A DNA stretch of 64,000 nucleotides from Morinoia aosen (GCA_030386875.1 CM059562.1:72786201-72850200), one strand, 5' to 3'. Counted from the first letter of the stretch, positions 35,577 through 47,330 are shown. Notes: a model not told the origin generated them from the sequence alone. Program-made: numbers and translations.

Positions 35577-38500
35577 AATTCATTCAGATGAAATAAAACA
35601 GAATATAAAATGGCAACAGAAAGGAACCAAGTGACCTACTTGGCTCTTTTCTGTTTTTATATTATTATCAATAATATCATATTATATTATTATCTATACG
35701 CATACCATTCTTTCAGATAGTATGCATATAAAATGGCAACGGGAAGGAGCCAAGTGACCTACTTGGCTCTTTTCTGTTTTTATATTATTATCAATAATAT
35801 CATATTATATTATTATCTATACGCATACCATTCTTTCAGATAGTATGCATATAAAATGGCAACGGGAAGGAGCCAAGTGACCTACTTGGCTCTTTTCTGT
35901 TTTTATATTATTATCAATAATATCATATTATATTATTATCCATACGCATACCATTCTTTCAGATAGTATGCATATAAAATGGCAACGGGAAGGAGCCAAG
36001 TGACCTACTTGGCTCTTTTCTGTTTTTATATTATTATCAATAATATCATATTATATTATTATCTATACGCATACCATTCTTTCAGATAGTATGCATATAA
36101 AATGGCAACGGGAAGGAGCCAAGTGACCTACTTGGCTCTTTTCTGTTTTTATATTATTATCAATAATATCATATTATATTATTATCTATACGCATACCAT
36201 TCTTTCAGATAGTATGCATATAAAATGGCAACGGGAAGGAGCCAAGTGACCTACTTGGCTCTTTTCTGTTTTTATATTATTATCAATAATATCATATTAT
36301 ATTATTATCTATACGCATACCATTCTTTCAGATAGTATGCATATAAAATGGCAACGGGAAGGAGCCAAGTGACCTACTTGGCTCTTTTCTGTTTTTATAT
36401 TATTATCAATAATATCATATTATATTATTATCTATACGCATACCATTCTTTCAGATAGTATGCATATAAAATGGCAACGGGAAGGAGCCAAGTGACCTAC
36501 TTGGCTCTTTTCTGTTTTTATATTATTATCAATAATATCATATTATATTATTATCTATACGCATACCATTCTTTCAGATAGTATGCATATAAAATGGCAA
36601 CGGGAAGGAGCCAAGTGACCTACTTGGCTCTTTTCTGTTTTTATATTATTATCAATAATATCATATTATATTATTATCTATACGCATACCATTCTTTCAG
36701 ATAGTATGCATATAAAATGGCAACGGGAAGGAGCCAAGTGACCTACTTGGCTCTTTTCTGTTTTTATATTATTATCAATAATATCATATTATATTATTAT
36801 CTATACGCATACCATTCTTTCAGATAGTATGCATATAAAATGGCAACGGGAAGGAGCCAAGTGACCTACTTGGCTCTTTTCTGTTTTTATATTATTATCA
36901 ATAATATCATATTATATTATTATCTATACGCATACCATTCTTTCAGATAGTATGCATATAAAATGGCAACGGGAAGGAGCCAAGTGACCTACTTGGCTCT
37001 TTTCTGTTTTTATGTTATTATCAATAATATCATATTATATTATTATCTGTACGCATACCATTCTTTCAGATAGTATGCATATAAAATGGCAACGGGAAGG
37101 AGCCAAGTGACCTACTTGGCTCTTTTCTGTTTTTATATTATTATCAATAATATCATATTATATTATTATCTATACGCATACCATTCTTTCAGATAGTATG
37201 CATATAAAATGGCAACAGAAAGGAACCAAGTGACCTACTTGGCTCTTTTCTGTTTTTATATTATTATCAATAATATCATATTATATTATTATCTATACGC
37301 ATACCATTCTTTCAGATAGTATGCATATAAAATGGCAACGGGAAGGAGCCAAGTGACCTACTTGGCTCTTTTCTGTTTTTATATTATTATCAATAATATC
37401 ATATTATATTATTATCTATACGCATACCATTCTTTCAGATAGTATGCACATAAAATGGCAACGGGAAGGAGCCAAGTGACCTACTTGGCTCTTTTCTGTT
37501 TTTATATTATTATCAATAATATCATATTATATTATTATCTATACGCATACCATTCTTTCAGATAGTATGCATATAAAATGGCAACAGAAAGGAACCAAGT
37601 GACCTACTTGGCTCTTTTCTGTTTTCATATTATTATCAATAATATCATATTATATTATTATCTATACGCATACCATTCTTTCAGATAGTATGCATATAAA
37701 ATGGCAACGGGAAGGAGCCAAGTGACCTACTTGGCTCTTTTCTGTTTTTATATTATTATCAATAATATCATATTATATTATTATCTATACGCATACCATT
37801 CTTTCAGATAGTATGCATATAAAATGGCAACGGGAAGGAGCCAAGTGACCTACTTGGCTCTTTTCTGTTTTTATATTATTATCAATAATATCATATTATA
37901 TTATTATCTATACGCATACCATTCTTTCAGATAGTATGCATATAAAATGGCAACGGGAAGGAGCCAAGTGACCTACTTGGCTCTTTTCTGTTTATATATT
38001 ATTATCAATAATATCATATTATATTATTATCTATACGCATACCATTCTTTCAGATAGTATGCATATAAAATGGCAACGGGAAGGAGCCAAGTGACCTACT
38101 TGGCTCTTTTCTGTTTTTATATTATTATCAATAATATCATATTATATTATTATCTATACGCATACCATTCTTTCAGATAGTATGCATATAAAATGGCAAC
38201 GGGAAGGAGCCAAGTGACCTACTTGGCTCTTTTCTGTTTTTATATTATTATCAATAATATCATATTATATTATTATCTATACGCATACCATTCTTTCAGA
38301 TAGTATGCATATAAAATGGCAACGGGAAGGAGCCAAGTGACCTACTTGGCTCTTTTCTGTTTTTATATTATTATCAATAATATCATATTATATTATTATC
38401 TATACGCATACCATTCTTTCAGATAGTATGCATATAAAATGGCAACGGGAAGGAGCCAAGTGACCTACTTGGCTCTTTTCTGTTTTTATATTATTATCAA

Positions 38501-38834
38501 TAATATCATATTATATTATTATCTATACGCATACCATTCTTTCAGATAGTATGCATATAAAATGGCAACGGGAAGGAGCCAAGTGACCTACTTGGCTCTT
38601 TTCTGTTTTTATATTATTATCAATAATATCATATTATATTATTATCTATACGCATACCATTCTTTCAGATAGTATGCATATAAAATGGCAACGGGAAGGA
38701 GCCAAGTGACCTACTTGGCTCTTTTCTGTTTTTATATTATTATCAATAATATCATATTATATTATTATCTATACGCATACCATTCTTTCAGATAGTATGC
38801 ATATAAAATGGCAACGGGAAGGAGCCAAGTGACC
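35577..38834. repeat. 123-bp satellite, about 26 nearly identical monomers
   Basis: The landmark gtgacctacttgg occurs at 35631, 35754, 35877 and 36000, exactly 123 bp apart, and continues in step to 38834. Most monomers are identical. Scattered variants include acagaaaggaacc in the first copy and in copies at about 37212 and 37581, offsets of 13 and 3 monomers. Each monomer contains three inverted repeats, for example gagccaagt-gacct-acttggctc at 35747-35769, atattatt-atc-aataatat at 35782-35800, and an 11-bp arm pair with one mismatch at 35818-35853. The leftmost copy is diverged and the array stops abruptly inside the first hairpin loop. There is no open frame, and no spacer variation as in a CRISPR array. 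Confidence 0.97.
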
Positions 38835-39683
38835 CATTCTCGGGTTGTCCCCAACTGCCGTGCCCTCAGACACCAGTCACGCGCAGGCACCGACGGAGCA
38901 CATAAACAATCCCTAATTTTCACCCGCACACACCAGTACATTCATGATAACACAACAGCTCCGCAGAACAGATAACAGATATTTATTTATTTGTCCCTTT
39001 AATTACCTATTTATTCATTTTTTTAAATAGCTTCTTATTTAGTGATCTATGTATTTATTTAAACAAATAAATATAAAAATCGATCAAACTGTATCGATGA
39101 GTTCGATCTTTAGTTGTTCAACGCCAGCCTAACATGCGAGGTTCATTATCTGATTAAGACCCGGAAAGAATAATTCTTATTCTGTAGTAGAAAGCAAATT
39201 TGGTATGAAAGAAACCTAAAAGCTTCAATTCCCCCCGGAAAAACACAGTTACCTCATCATTTTTCGTAGCCCAATCTTGATTGCTGTTTATCGCTTTGGG
39301 ACATCATAAACTTTTTAGCATCGAGATATAAGCGCCGTTCTTTGCGGGACCAAATTCCGTAATGATTGCGCCCGTGAATCAGGAACGTTAATCCGAAATT
39401 AGGCGTCGGTCCTGCGGGTTGCCCAATAAGTGTCTTAGGCAAGTCGTTAATTCGATTAACTCCGTGAGAAGATAGATGTAATGTCGACGTGCAGGGTTAG
39501 ACCTGATTCTTGGAGGCGCTTGATGAGCAAAGGCCTATTTCGAGGATTTATTCGTTCATTCTTGCAGCATGACGGCAAAAAATGTTCTTTGTTTCCAGGC
39601 TCGTACAGCCACACTACAGAGTTACCGAACTGAGCAGCACGAGAGTTCATAATGAAGAAATAGACGTATACTCATTTGCTGTT
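38835..39683. other. Right flank of the satellite, unique
   Basis: A GC-richer stretch (38835-38960) passes into AT-rich DNA with t-rich runs at 38980-39080. No gene recognised. A 22-bp array begins at 39684. Confidence 0.45.
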
Positions 39684-40200
39684 CATACTAGGACGTGGAG
39701 GTGCTCATACCAGGACGTGGAGGTGCTCATACCAAGACGTGGAGGTGCTCATACTAGGACGTGGAGGTGCTCATACCAGGATGTGGAGGTGCTCATACTA
39801 GGACGTGGAGGTGCTCATACTAGGACGTGGAGGTCATACTAAGACGTGGAGGTCATACTTGGACGTGGAGGTCATACTAGGACGTGGAGGTCATACTAAG
39901 ACGTGGAGGTCATACTAGGACGTGGAGGTCATACTAAGACGCGGAGGTCATACTAGGACGTGGAGGTCATACTAGGACGTGGAGGTCATACTAAGACGTG
40001 TAGGTGCTCATACTAGGCCGTGGAGGTGCTCATACTAGAACGTGGAGGTGCTCATACCAGGACGTGGAGGTGCTCATACCAGGACGTGGAGGTGCTCATA
40101 CCAGGACGTGGAGGTGCTCATACTAGGACGTGGAGGTGCTCATACTAGGACGTGGAGGTGCTCATACTAGGACGTGGAGGTGCTCATACTAGTACGTCCT
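39684..40200. repeat. 22/19-bp minisatellite in three blocks
   Basis: Left block (39684 to about 39833) and right block (about 40010-40195) have a 22-bp unit, catactaggacgtggaggtgct. The central block has a 19-bp unit that lacks gct. Steps are 22 bp at 39684-39706 and 19 bp at 39853-39872. It is the same minisatellite, in reverse orientation, as at 29665-29722. Confidence 0.93.
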
Positions 40201-40262
40201 AGTAGAGTAATACCGTAACGGACATCATTTATGAAAACCGAATTAAAACAACGTGCACGTTT
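40201..40262 (+). repeat. Conserved flank of the minisatellite-bearing dispersed repeat
   Basis: Contains agtagagtaataccgtaac and catcatttatgaaaaccgaa, matched in reverse complement at 29602-29665 and, more distantly, at 45120-45170. This links the array to a dispersed family and is not a random local expansion. Confidence 0.8.
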
Positions 40263-40501
40263 GTTGGTGCTCAAGAAACGACGAATGAAAGGTTAATCAT
40301 ATCACTGTTTACTTTTTCCTGTTGCTCAGAATGCTGGAATTTGGAGTTAACTCATCCCAATGACAAATTTTCTTGTTACCCTAGAAGAGTAAAATGAAAG
40401 GTAACTCTTCCATTTATGATTCGAAAAGTTCAAGATAGAAATGCTGATTCATGAAAAATGTGTGTTTTCTCATTGCTCAAAGATGATATATTTTGAAAAG
40501 T
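40263..40501. other. Unique spacer
   Basis: Nothing recognised between the minisatellite-bearing repeat and the MITE. Confidence 0.4.
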
Positions 40502-40662
40502 TAGGCCGCCCGCCAACTGATGCGATTCCATGCGATGCGATTCGCCTCAATCGGCAGTGAGTTAGGTAACACAATGCTATTCCTACGGGGCTACAAATGA
40601 ACCGTGCGATTTCGCAAGGCGTCGCACCAATAGAACCGCATCAGTGGGCAGGCGGCCTAAGT
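40502..40662. mobile_element. 161-bp MITE with 24-bp terminal inverted repeats
   Basis: The left end ttaggccgcccgccaactga plus tgcg (40502-40525) pairs with the right end at 40639-40662. Twenty-two of 24 positions are complementary. The interior is rich in gcgat/atcgc words, as seen in several insect MITE families with such ends. No coding capacity. A target-site duplication is not clear, so hAT-like origin is only possible. Confidence 0.8.
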
Positions 40663-41109
40663 CCTGTCATACGTAAATCCGCTCCTAGCTTCAGTCTGGT
40701 AAAATGAACGGCTGATTAACGTCGTTTTCAAATTTTGCTGCCGCATCAAAAAATTCTTAACTGTTTGTTTTGGTCGGGAATCTTGTCCCATGAAGAAAAA
40801 AAAGAAAAGCCTTACAAACACCAGACCGACACATGTTGGCTTCTTTCCAAGACCCGTAAAGTCAATCAGTTGCATTAAAGAGAGAGAGTCGACGTATAAG
40901 ACTGCGCACGTCAGCACTTCTAATGCAGCCAACTGTCGATCTGTATCGGCACTGCATCACCTTCTGCAAACCTCGACCAATTCGGATCATATACATGGTC
41001 ATGTTGAATTACTAGGACTAATTAATGTTAATTAATCCGGCCTAACTATTCAATGTGGATGACCCTTGATTCATGTTATGAATAACCGGCTCATGTTCAT
41101 GTAATATTC
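40663..41109. other. Unique spacer
   Basis: Overlapping chance frames of 81-91 codons on opposite strands; no family recognised. Confidence 0.4.
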
Positions 41110-41395
41110 AAGCCTATCTTTCGGACACGTCACTTCAAAGAAAAATATTGATTAACACTGAAGAATATCATCGAAGCTTCAACGTAGGCTGTGTTGCCAA
41201 AGCTGAACTCTCGCACCAGGATATTTCCAACAAACACTCCATATTTTATGTCTGTGAGAGCAAGAACCTTTCAGCGAACGAATTAATGTTGTTCTTGGTA
41301 AAATTGGTCGATGGAAAAATACTCAGTATACATCTATTAATACTGTAGGGCGATTAAAATACTGTTGGGTCATACTGTGTGGTATGGAATATTGT
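41110..41395 (+). repeat. Unclassified dispersed repeat, fullest copy
   Basis: The left two thirds (41110-41285) match 43683-43855. Shared blocks are cctat-tttcggaca, agctgaactct, caggatat and gcaagaacctttcag/gcaggaacctttcag. The right third (41290-41395) matches 34255-34370. Open frames in the two left-part copies run in the same register (41148-41348 and 43700-43921) and share a KHSIF peptide, which might mean a decayed coding origin. The class is unknown. Confidence 0.7.
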
Positions 41396-41907
41396 TTGTT
41401 TTGTGGAGGCTCATGTGAGATGAATTTGTATAACTCGAGAATCGAATCTCTTAGAGAATAGTTATTGATTAATTAAAATGAAAATGCGCTCTAAAGAACA
41501 GTTTCTTTTTTCTACACACGCCGAGCCTCAGTACTTTGAATACGGCTCTGAACGTTTATCTATTTTCAACAGTTAGAAAAGATCAAATTCTAATACAGTT
41601 TTCACTCGAAATTCTGAACATGGCGCATTTGTATGGGTATTTAGAGTTGCAAAGTAATTAGCTTGAGAAATTTCTTTCTTATTGAACTTTTAATTTCATT
41701 ATACATTTATTCATTCAAACTTTTAATTATTTATTTAATAATTTACAGTTAAGTGAGATGTAATATGTTGAGAAATTCAAATGAGCGAAGCTAACATATT
41801 AGTTCTCTTCGAAAAGTACCATCACAACTAGTGCTTACTAACGGAGAAAAATTTCCCAAATTAAATCAATACATTAAATATCGCACCGGAAATCGTGCTG
41901 AGGTATT
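41396..41907. other. AT-rich spacer before the Ty3/gypsy fossil
   Basis: No gene or repeat recognised. Confidence 0.4.
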
Positions 41908-43310
41908 TGTTGTATAGTGACGCTCTTGGGATATTTATGGAGGTTCCGGCTGCGGAGATTTATGAGTCTCGCTCGCTCGGAGTTTCCGGCGGAACCGCCG
42001 ATGCGCGCCTGGTATTTACAAGCGCCGGATAGGTCGGAAGCGCGCCTACCGCCGGGCGGAAGTTCATTGTTCGAACTAGACTTAAGAGCAAGCTGTGTGA
42101 ACTTGAGATCAGTACAATACCAGTAGTCCTGCTGTTCGTTTTGCTATCCTCTTGCCTGGTTTACGGCTAGGCTAACCGATCTACAAGTGCTGTCCAGTAA
42201 ACCTTATATCTTGCTGAAATTCCAAGATATTACAATTGACGACAAGGCTTCGAACTTGCGAAGTGAATTTGAACTTTAAAAGTGCTCTGAAATTAAGATG
42301 GCGTATTCTACAGTCAGCTGCCCTCCGTTCGACGTGGAAGTAGAAACAGTGAGTGAATTCTTGAAGCGCTGGAAAGTACAAAGTGCAGACGCTCTTCAGA
42401 AGGCAGGAAATAATGGTGGTAAAAAAGCTAGTATTTTAATCAAAGCTTTGCCTGTAAACATAATTACTGATCTACAACGAAGAATTAAACCTACGTTACT
42501 CACTGAGGCTACATATGAGGAACTTGAAGAAAAATTAACACAGCAATTTGAAATTAAAAAATCCATCGTCGGTGCATCGGTTACATTTCTAAATAGAAAA
42601 CAAGGTGCTAATGAATCCATAGAAAGTTATGCTAAAACGTTAAATGACTTAGCATCTGCATGCAATTATGGTAGTTGCTGTCGTGATCGTTTATTAAGAG
42701 ATGCCTTCGTGGCTGGGCTACACTCAGCGCAAATTCTCAGCACGGTTCTACAGAAGTGCGATAGCAAGTCCTTCAACGAATGCGTTGAACACGCAAAACT
42801 TATCGAACAATTAAGCTCCGACGCTCAAGATATCATTCGTGAGGAATCATCTTCATCGTATTTCACTACAGGAAAACTCCCGCCGAACTACATATGCATT
42901 CGCTGCGGAACCAAGCAAAAGCATCTTGCAAAGCATCTTGCTATGCTTTGAAATTGAAATGTCACACATGTGGGAAATTAGGCCACATTTCTAAAGTTTG
43001 CAAATCTACGACTGCAGCACGACCTCCTCCTGCTAAGCCTACACGAAGGGGACCTACACAAGGAGAATTTGACGCAGCTCGCACTTACACAGTGCAGTCG
43101 GGAAGAAGCGGTTGCTGTGGCAACGTTGGGAGAGAAGACGTGTTAATGAAGAATTCACGGATGCCTCTACAGAAGAAGGAAGCGGTGTTGCAAAAACCTG
43201 GGAACGAAGGTGAGGAAAATAGGAAAAATCATATGCAGGAAAAGAGTGCAATTAGGAAGCTCTTTGTTATCCTAAATAAGTTCCTTTTTTACACTAAAAA
43301 AATGTTTTAG
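41908..43310 (+). mobile_element. Ty3/gypsy LTR retrotransposon fossil, 5' portion (broken)
   Basis: A GC-richer block beginning tgttgtatagtgacgc and ending tctaca (about 41908-42185) looks like a 5' LTR. It is followed by a short leader and then a gag region from 42298. The gag resembles those of arthropod Ty3/gypsy elements of the Mag-like type. It has an N-terminal FDVEVETVSEFLKRW block, an LIKALP block, ESIESYAKTL and LRDAFVAGL motifs, and downstream a zinc knuckle of the CX2CX4HX4C kind near 42959-43000. I recognise no protease, reverse transcriptase, integrase or second LTR, so the element is broken and incomplete. Age cannot be estimated without the partner LTR. The gag family call is firm; the LTR boundaries are tentative. 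Confidence 0.85.
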
Positions 43311-43682
43311 TCGTTCCAGCGCTCAGGAAGCACGATTTCGCTTCTCTGTAGCTTCCAATTTTATTTTATATTGTGTATTTGTTAATTTATTTTCGAGACA
43401 ACTTACTTTGCTTATATTTGATATTCAAGTCCCTTACCTTAGCTAAAAAAATATGCTCGAATAATACAACCATTGAAGAGTAGTGCTAGCAATTTTTCAA
43501 TACAAATCCTTTATGAGAAAAAACCGCCCTGATTGCTACAAAAAATTCTGAGCGTGTAACAAAGTATACCTGAACGGCTGCAGTTGTTCTAATTGGCTTA
43601 TGCACCTATAAGCTTTGTTACTTTTAGTTATAAAAAGAACAAATAAAAATATTTAAAAACTTTATTAATTCCTCCCCTTAGG
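43311..43682. other. AT-rich spacer after the gag region
   Basis: No pol-like sequence recognised. Confidence 0.45.
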
Positions 43683-43860
43683 CAACCTATATTTCGGACA
43701 TGTTATTAAAAAAAGCATTTATAAGCAACGATGTAGATCATTCAAGATCCACCGTAGGCCATATTGACACAGCTGAACTCTTGCGTCAGGATATAGCCAA
43801 GAAACACTCAATATTTTCTGCCTCTGGGAGCAGGAACCTTTCAGGGAAAGGATTTGGTGT
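43683..43860 (+). repeat. Unclassified dispersed repeat, second copy
   Basis: Diverged copy of 41110-41285 in the same orientation, lying on the other side of the Ty3/gypsy fossil. Beyond 43860 the two copies no longer match. Confidence 0.7.
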
Positions 43861-45107
43861 GCGCCCCAAATTGTTGAGGCGCAGACAGCGCAGTTCCATC
43901 GTAGCTGAATCATCTTGTTAGGGCGCCCTAGAGGGACCAAGACTGCATTTTCTGCGTCTATGAACTCATCTAATAATGTCGTAAAGAACTTCAAGGATAT
44001 GGTCGCACAAAAACTGAGCGCGCCAACCAAGTCTCTGAGTTATCTTGAAACCCAAATTTTCTTTGCAAGCTTCCGCGGGAAATTTTTTACACCCGAAATG
44101 ATTTTTTAAGTTAATTTTCTGGAGACCACTATGTTCACACGCTGAGATTTTTAATGACAGGATTCGAACCATAACTTTTGTAAAATACAATGGGGATATT
44201 GATTGAGGGAAACTGAGTAGCGACTATTGTCGATATTTCCTAAAGCTTCCCGATTGTTCTTGAGAGCGTAAGCCTTTATCATTTTCCTTTAAAGTGACTG
44301 ACAATAATAGTTGCGTTATCAAGCATGTGCAATTCGATGCGATGTTTCACATGGAAGTTAGAGATTTTATAATTCTTGATCTTTCACATTCGAGAATGTA
44401 AATGATAATGAATTCAAAGTTTTCTTAGATATAGGCATAAAAATTCCATGAAATTAAATGAGGCTTTTTGTATCATCTTCCGTCAAGTCTTATGACCATC
44501 CCGCAGAGATGATCGCTAAACTACGAACGTGCTTCGCAGAAATGAAACCACTACTCACACTATGCCGGAATATTATGCCCACGTCTAAAATGCTGTCGTG
44601 TTTCCTTTGCTTTATAAACTAACTTAATTTGAGATTTGTAACTTTTGAAGACGTTGCGTGTGTTGGTGTGAAGTACTCGTCGTTTAACATCAGGCTTATT
44701 AGAAAAAGTAAAGACCATACTTCAAGATTCTTCTCCGGCTTCCTTGAATTTGGAGAACAAATGTTGATAAACCATGAGTAGCTGTAGTTGTCACTTTATT
44801 GCCTTAATCATGAGCTGCCAACCCAAATAGGATTCAGAATTAAATGAAACTCTTTTGTGAATTACAATAACTTCAAAACCTAACCTGTAATAACAGTCAC
44901 ATAAAACCCATCTGCGGAGCAAGTCGATACTAGAATTGTTCGGGAAGTTCAACTGATTGCAAAGCTGGGAAATGTTAGAATGAGCGTTTCATTGAGGATG
45001 GCTATAATCTTACATTGAATGACTTTCTGAAATGGTCAACAATGTTGATAAACGCTTGGGGTTAAGGGGGCGTTAGCTAGTATTGAGCTATTGAAGTGAT
45101 TCTCACT
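43861..45107. other. Unique spacer
   Basis: Overlapping frames of 64-103 codons lack any recognisable domain. A minus-strand B-box-like ggttcgaatcctg at about 44160-44172 has no A box or tRNA fold around it. Confidence 0.4.
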
Positions 45108-45170
45108 GTAGGTGCTCATACTATGACATTTTCGAATAGTAACATACCATTACGGACATAGATTACAAAG
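45108..45170 (+). repeat. Diverged third copy of the minisatellite-bearing dispersed repeat
   Basis: Reads taggtgctcatacta, then agtaacataccattacggac, in the same order as 40180-40240, with only one minisatellite unit. This may represent the unexpanded state of the family. Confidence 0.6.
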
Positions 45171-46287
45171 CCACTCTAAATATTGAAAAAAACTAATTTA
45201 TCACCTACTTGGGTTCATTATGGCTGCGTAAAAATAATCACCTCAAGTTTTCTGCTAACATTTCTTTCATCAAGTATCGAGTAGATTCTGTACTTTGCGG
45301 AATATAAATGCTCCATTACTCAACCCTTCCTTAATCTATACATTTAATCATTGAATGTACGAGAAACCTGTTTCTTGCACCGAGCTCGCCTCCGAACACC
45401 GGCGTCGCTTAGCAGATTGCAGCTACGGAAAAACAGAATTTTACCCAAATGAGATAAACTAGTTCACATTTTTCTCGTCTCAGAAATATTAGTCAGGCGA
45501 AGTGGCAAGTTTACTGATATAAGATAAATTATAATGCTTGAAGTGACGTCGGACGTGCTACATCGTAAGTGGCTTCCAAGACTTGAATTCAGGGGCAACG
45601 ATTTCTTGAATCACCGACGGATCTTCCATTGCTGACGTTGACGTTAATGTGATTTTAGGTGAATAGAAGTGCCTTTCAGGAAATGCATGAAATATAGGGA
45701 TGCGTGATTGGATGATTTAATTACATTCAAGTTTAAGCCTTAATGTATACCATAAGGACTACAGTAATGTAAATATTTTGGACTATTCATTTACGAATCC
45801 TTCTGCTCAATTTTATTTTTATCAGATAATCAATTTTATTTTTATCAGATAATCTGTCACAGTTCAGTCAAGCAATTGAAGCCGAACTAATTTGCTTTGA
45901 GACACGAAAACCTCATCTTTAATGCATCTAATTGGCGAAGGCTAAAATTCATTTGATATTTATTAGTAATTGCCGATGAAATATCTTTTACCAATGCACA
46001 GTCAATCTTGTCTAAAATATAGCAGCTTATACACGTCATTCAAAGAAAACATTAATACTAATTTTTATGCCCAATACATAGTAAATGACAAAAGACATGG
46101 TAAAATGTCGTGTGTCAACACATAGTAATTCTAATGATTAATTATGAAGTTCAAGCTATCCCATCAATTATCCAGCGCATTTACCACGATAATATTGGCC
46201 AGCGATGCAGGCTTCATTAAACCTTCATCCCTCAACTAGCAGATTGCGTCGTGTGGCACCAGCTGTGTGGGCTGATGTTGGGTGAGC
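45171..46287. other. AT-rich spacer with a small duplication
   Basis: Contains a two-copy duplication of aattttatttttatcagata (45809-45855). No gene recognised. Confidence 0.45.
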
Positions 46288-46705
46288 CATCTGTACTCCG
46301 TCTGGCCTCATACCACTCCATCTGGCCTCACACCACTCCACCTGGCCTCACACCTCTCCATCTGGCCTCACACCACTCCATCTGGCCTCATACCACTCCA
46401 TCTGGCCTCACACCACTCCATCTGGCCTCACACCCCTCCATCTGGCCTCATACCCCTCCATCTGGCCTCACACCACTCCATCTGGCCTCACACCCCTCCA
46501 TCTGGCCTCACACCACTCCATCTGGCCTCACACCCCTCCATCTGGCCTCACACCACTCCATCTGGCCTCACACCACTCCATCTGGCCTCATATCACTCCA
46601 TCTCACCTCACACCACTTGATCTGGCCTCACACCCTTCCATATGGCCTCACACCACTCCATCTGGCCTCACACCCCTCCATCTGGCCTCACACCACTCGA
46701 TCTGG
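46288..46705. repeat. 20-bp minisatellite
   Basis: About 20 copies of tctggcctcacaccactcca, exactly 20 bp apart, with point variants (ccc for cac, tac for cac). Three units make 60 bp, so open frames run through it. The array abuts the next one directly. Confidence 0.95.
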
Positions 46706-47330
46706 TATCACGACCAGCTGCCGAGTTAACACACTCAGCATCACGACCAGCTGCCGAGTTAACACACTCAGCATCACGACCAGCTGTCGAGTTAACACAC
46801 TCAGCATCACGACCAGCTGCCGAGTTAACACACTCAGCATCACGACCAGCTGCCGAGTTAACACACTCAGCATCACGACCAGCTGCCGAGTTAACACACT
46901 CAGCATCACGACCAGCTGCCGAGTTAACACGCTCAGCATCACGACCAGCTGCCGAGTTAACACGTTCAGCATCACGACCAGCTGTCGAGTTAACACACTC
47001 AGCATCACGACCAGCTGCCGAGTTAACACGCTCAGCATCACGACCAGCTGCCGAGTTAACACGCTCAGCATCACGACCAGCTGCCGAGTTAACACGCTCA
47101 GCATCACGACCAGCTGTCGAGTTAACACACTCAGCATCACGACCAGCTGCCGAGTTAACACGCTCAGCATCACGACCAGCTGCCGAGTTAACACGTTCAG
47201 CATCACGACCAGCTGTCGAGTTAACACACTCAGCATCACGACCAGCTGCCGAGTTAACACACTCAGCATCACGACCAGCTACCGAGTTAACACGCTCAGC
47301 ATCACGACCAGCTGCCAGGTTAACACGCTC
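46706..47330. repeat. 33-bp minisatellite abutting the 20-bp array
   Basis: About 19 copies of a 33-bp unit with cgaccagctgccgagttaac. Since 33 is 11 codons, several frames stay open on both strands, reading SRPAAELTHSA on plus and VLTRQLVVMLS on minus. Variants ctgtcgag, cacgctc and cacgttc mark the copies. The series of copies 7-8-9 is repeated at copies 14-15-16, indicating block duplication. Confidence 0.95.

Noticed and set aside
35577-38834. CRISPR array
   Set aside because: The whole 123-bp unit is repeated with no variable spacers, and the DNA is of eukaryotic type.
35577-38834. Hammerhead ribozyme satellite
   Set aside because: The conserved ctgatga and gaaa core segments were not found in order on either strand of the monomer.
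44158-44173. tRNA or tRNA-derived SINE on the minus strand
   Set aside because: Only a B-box-like ggttcgaatcc is present; no A box at the right distance and no cloverleaf.
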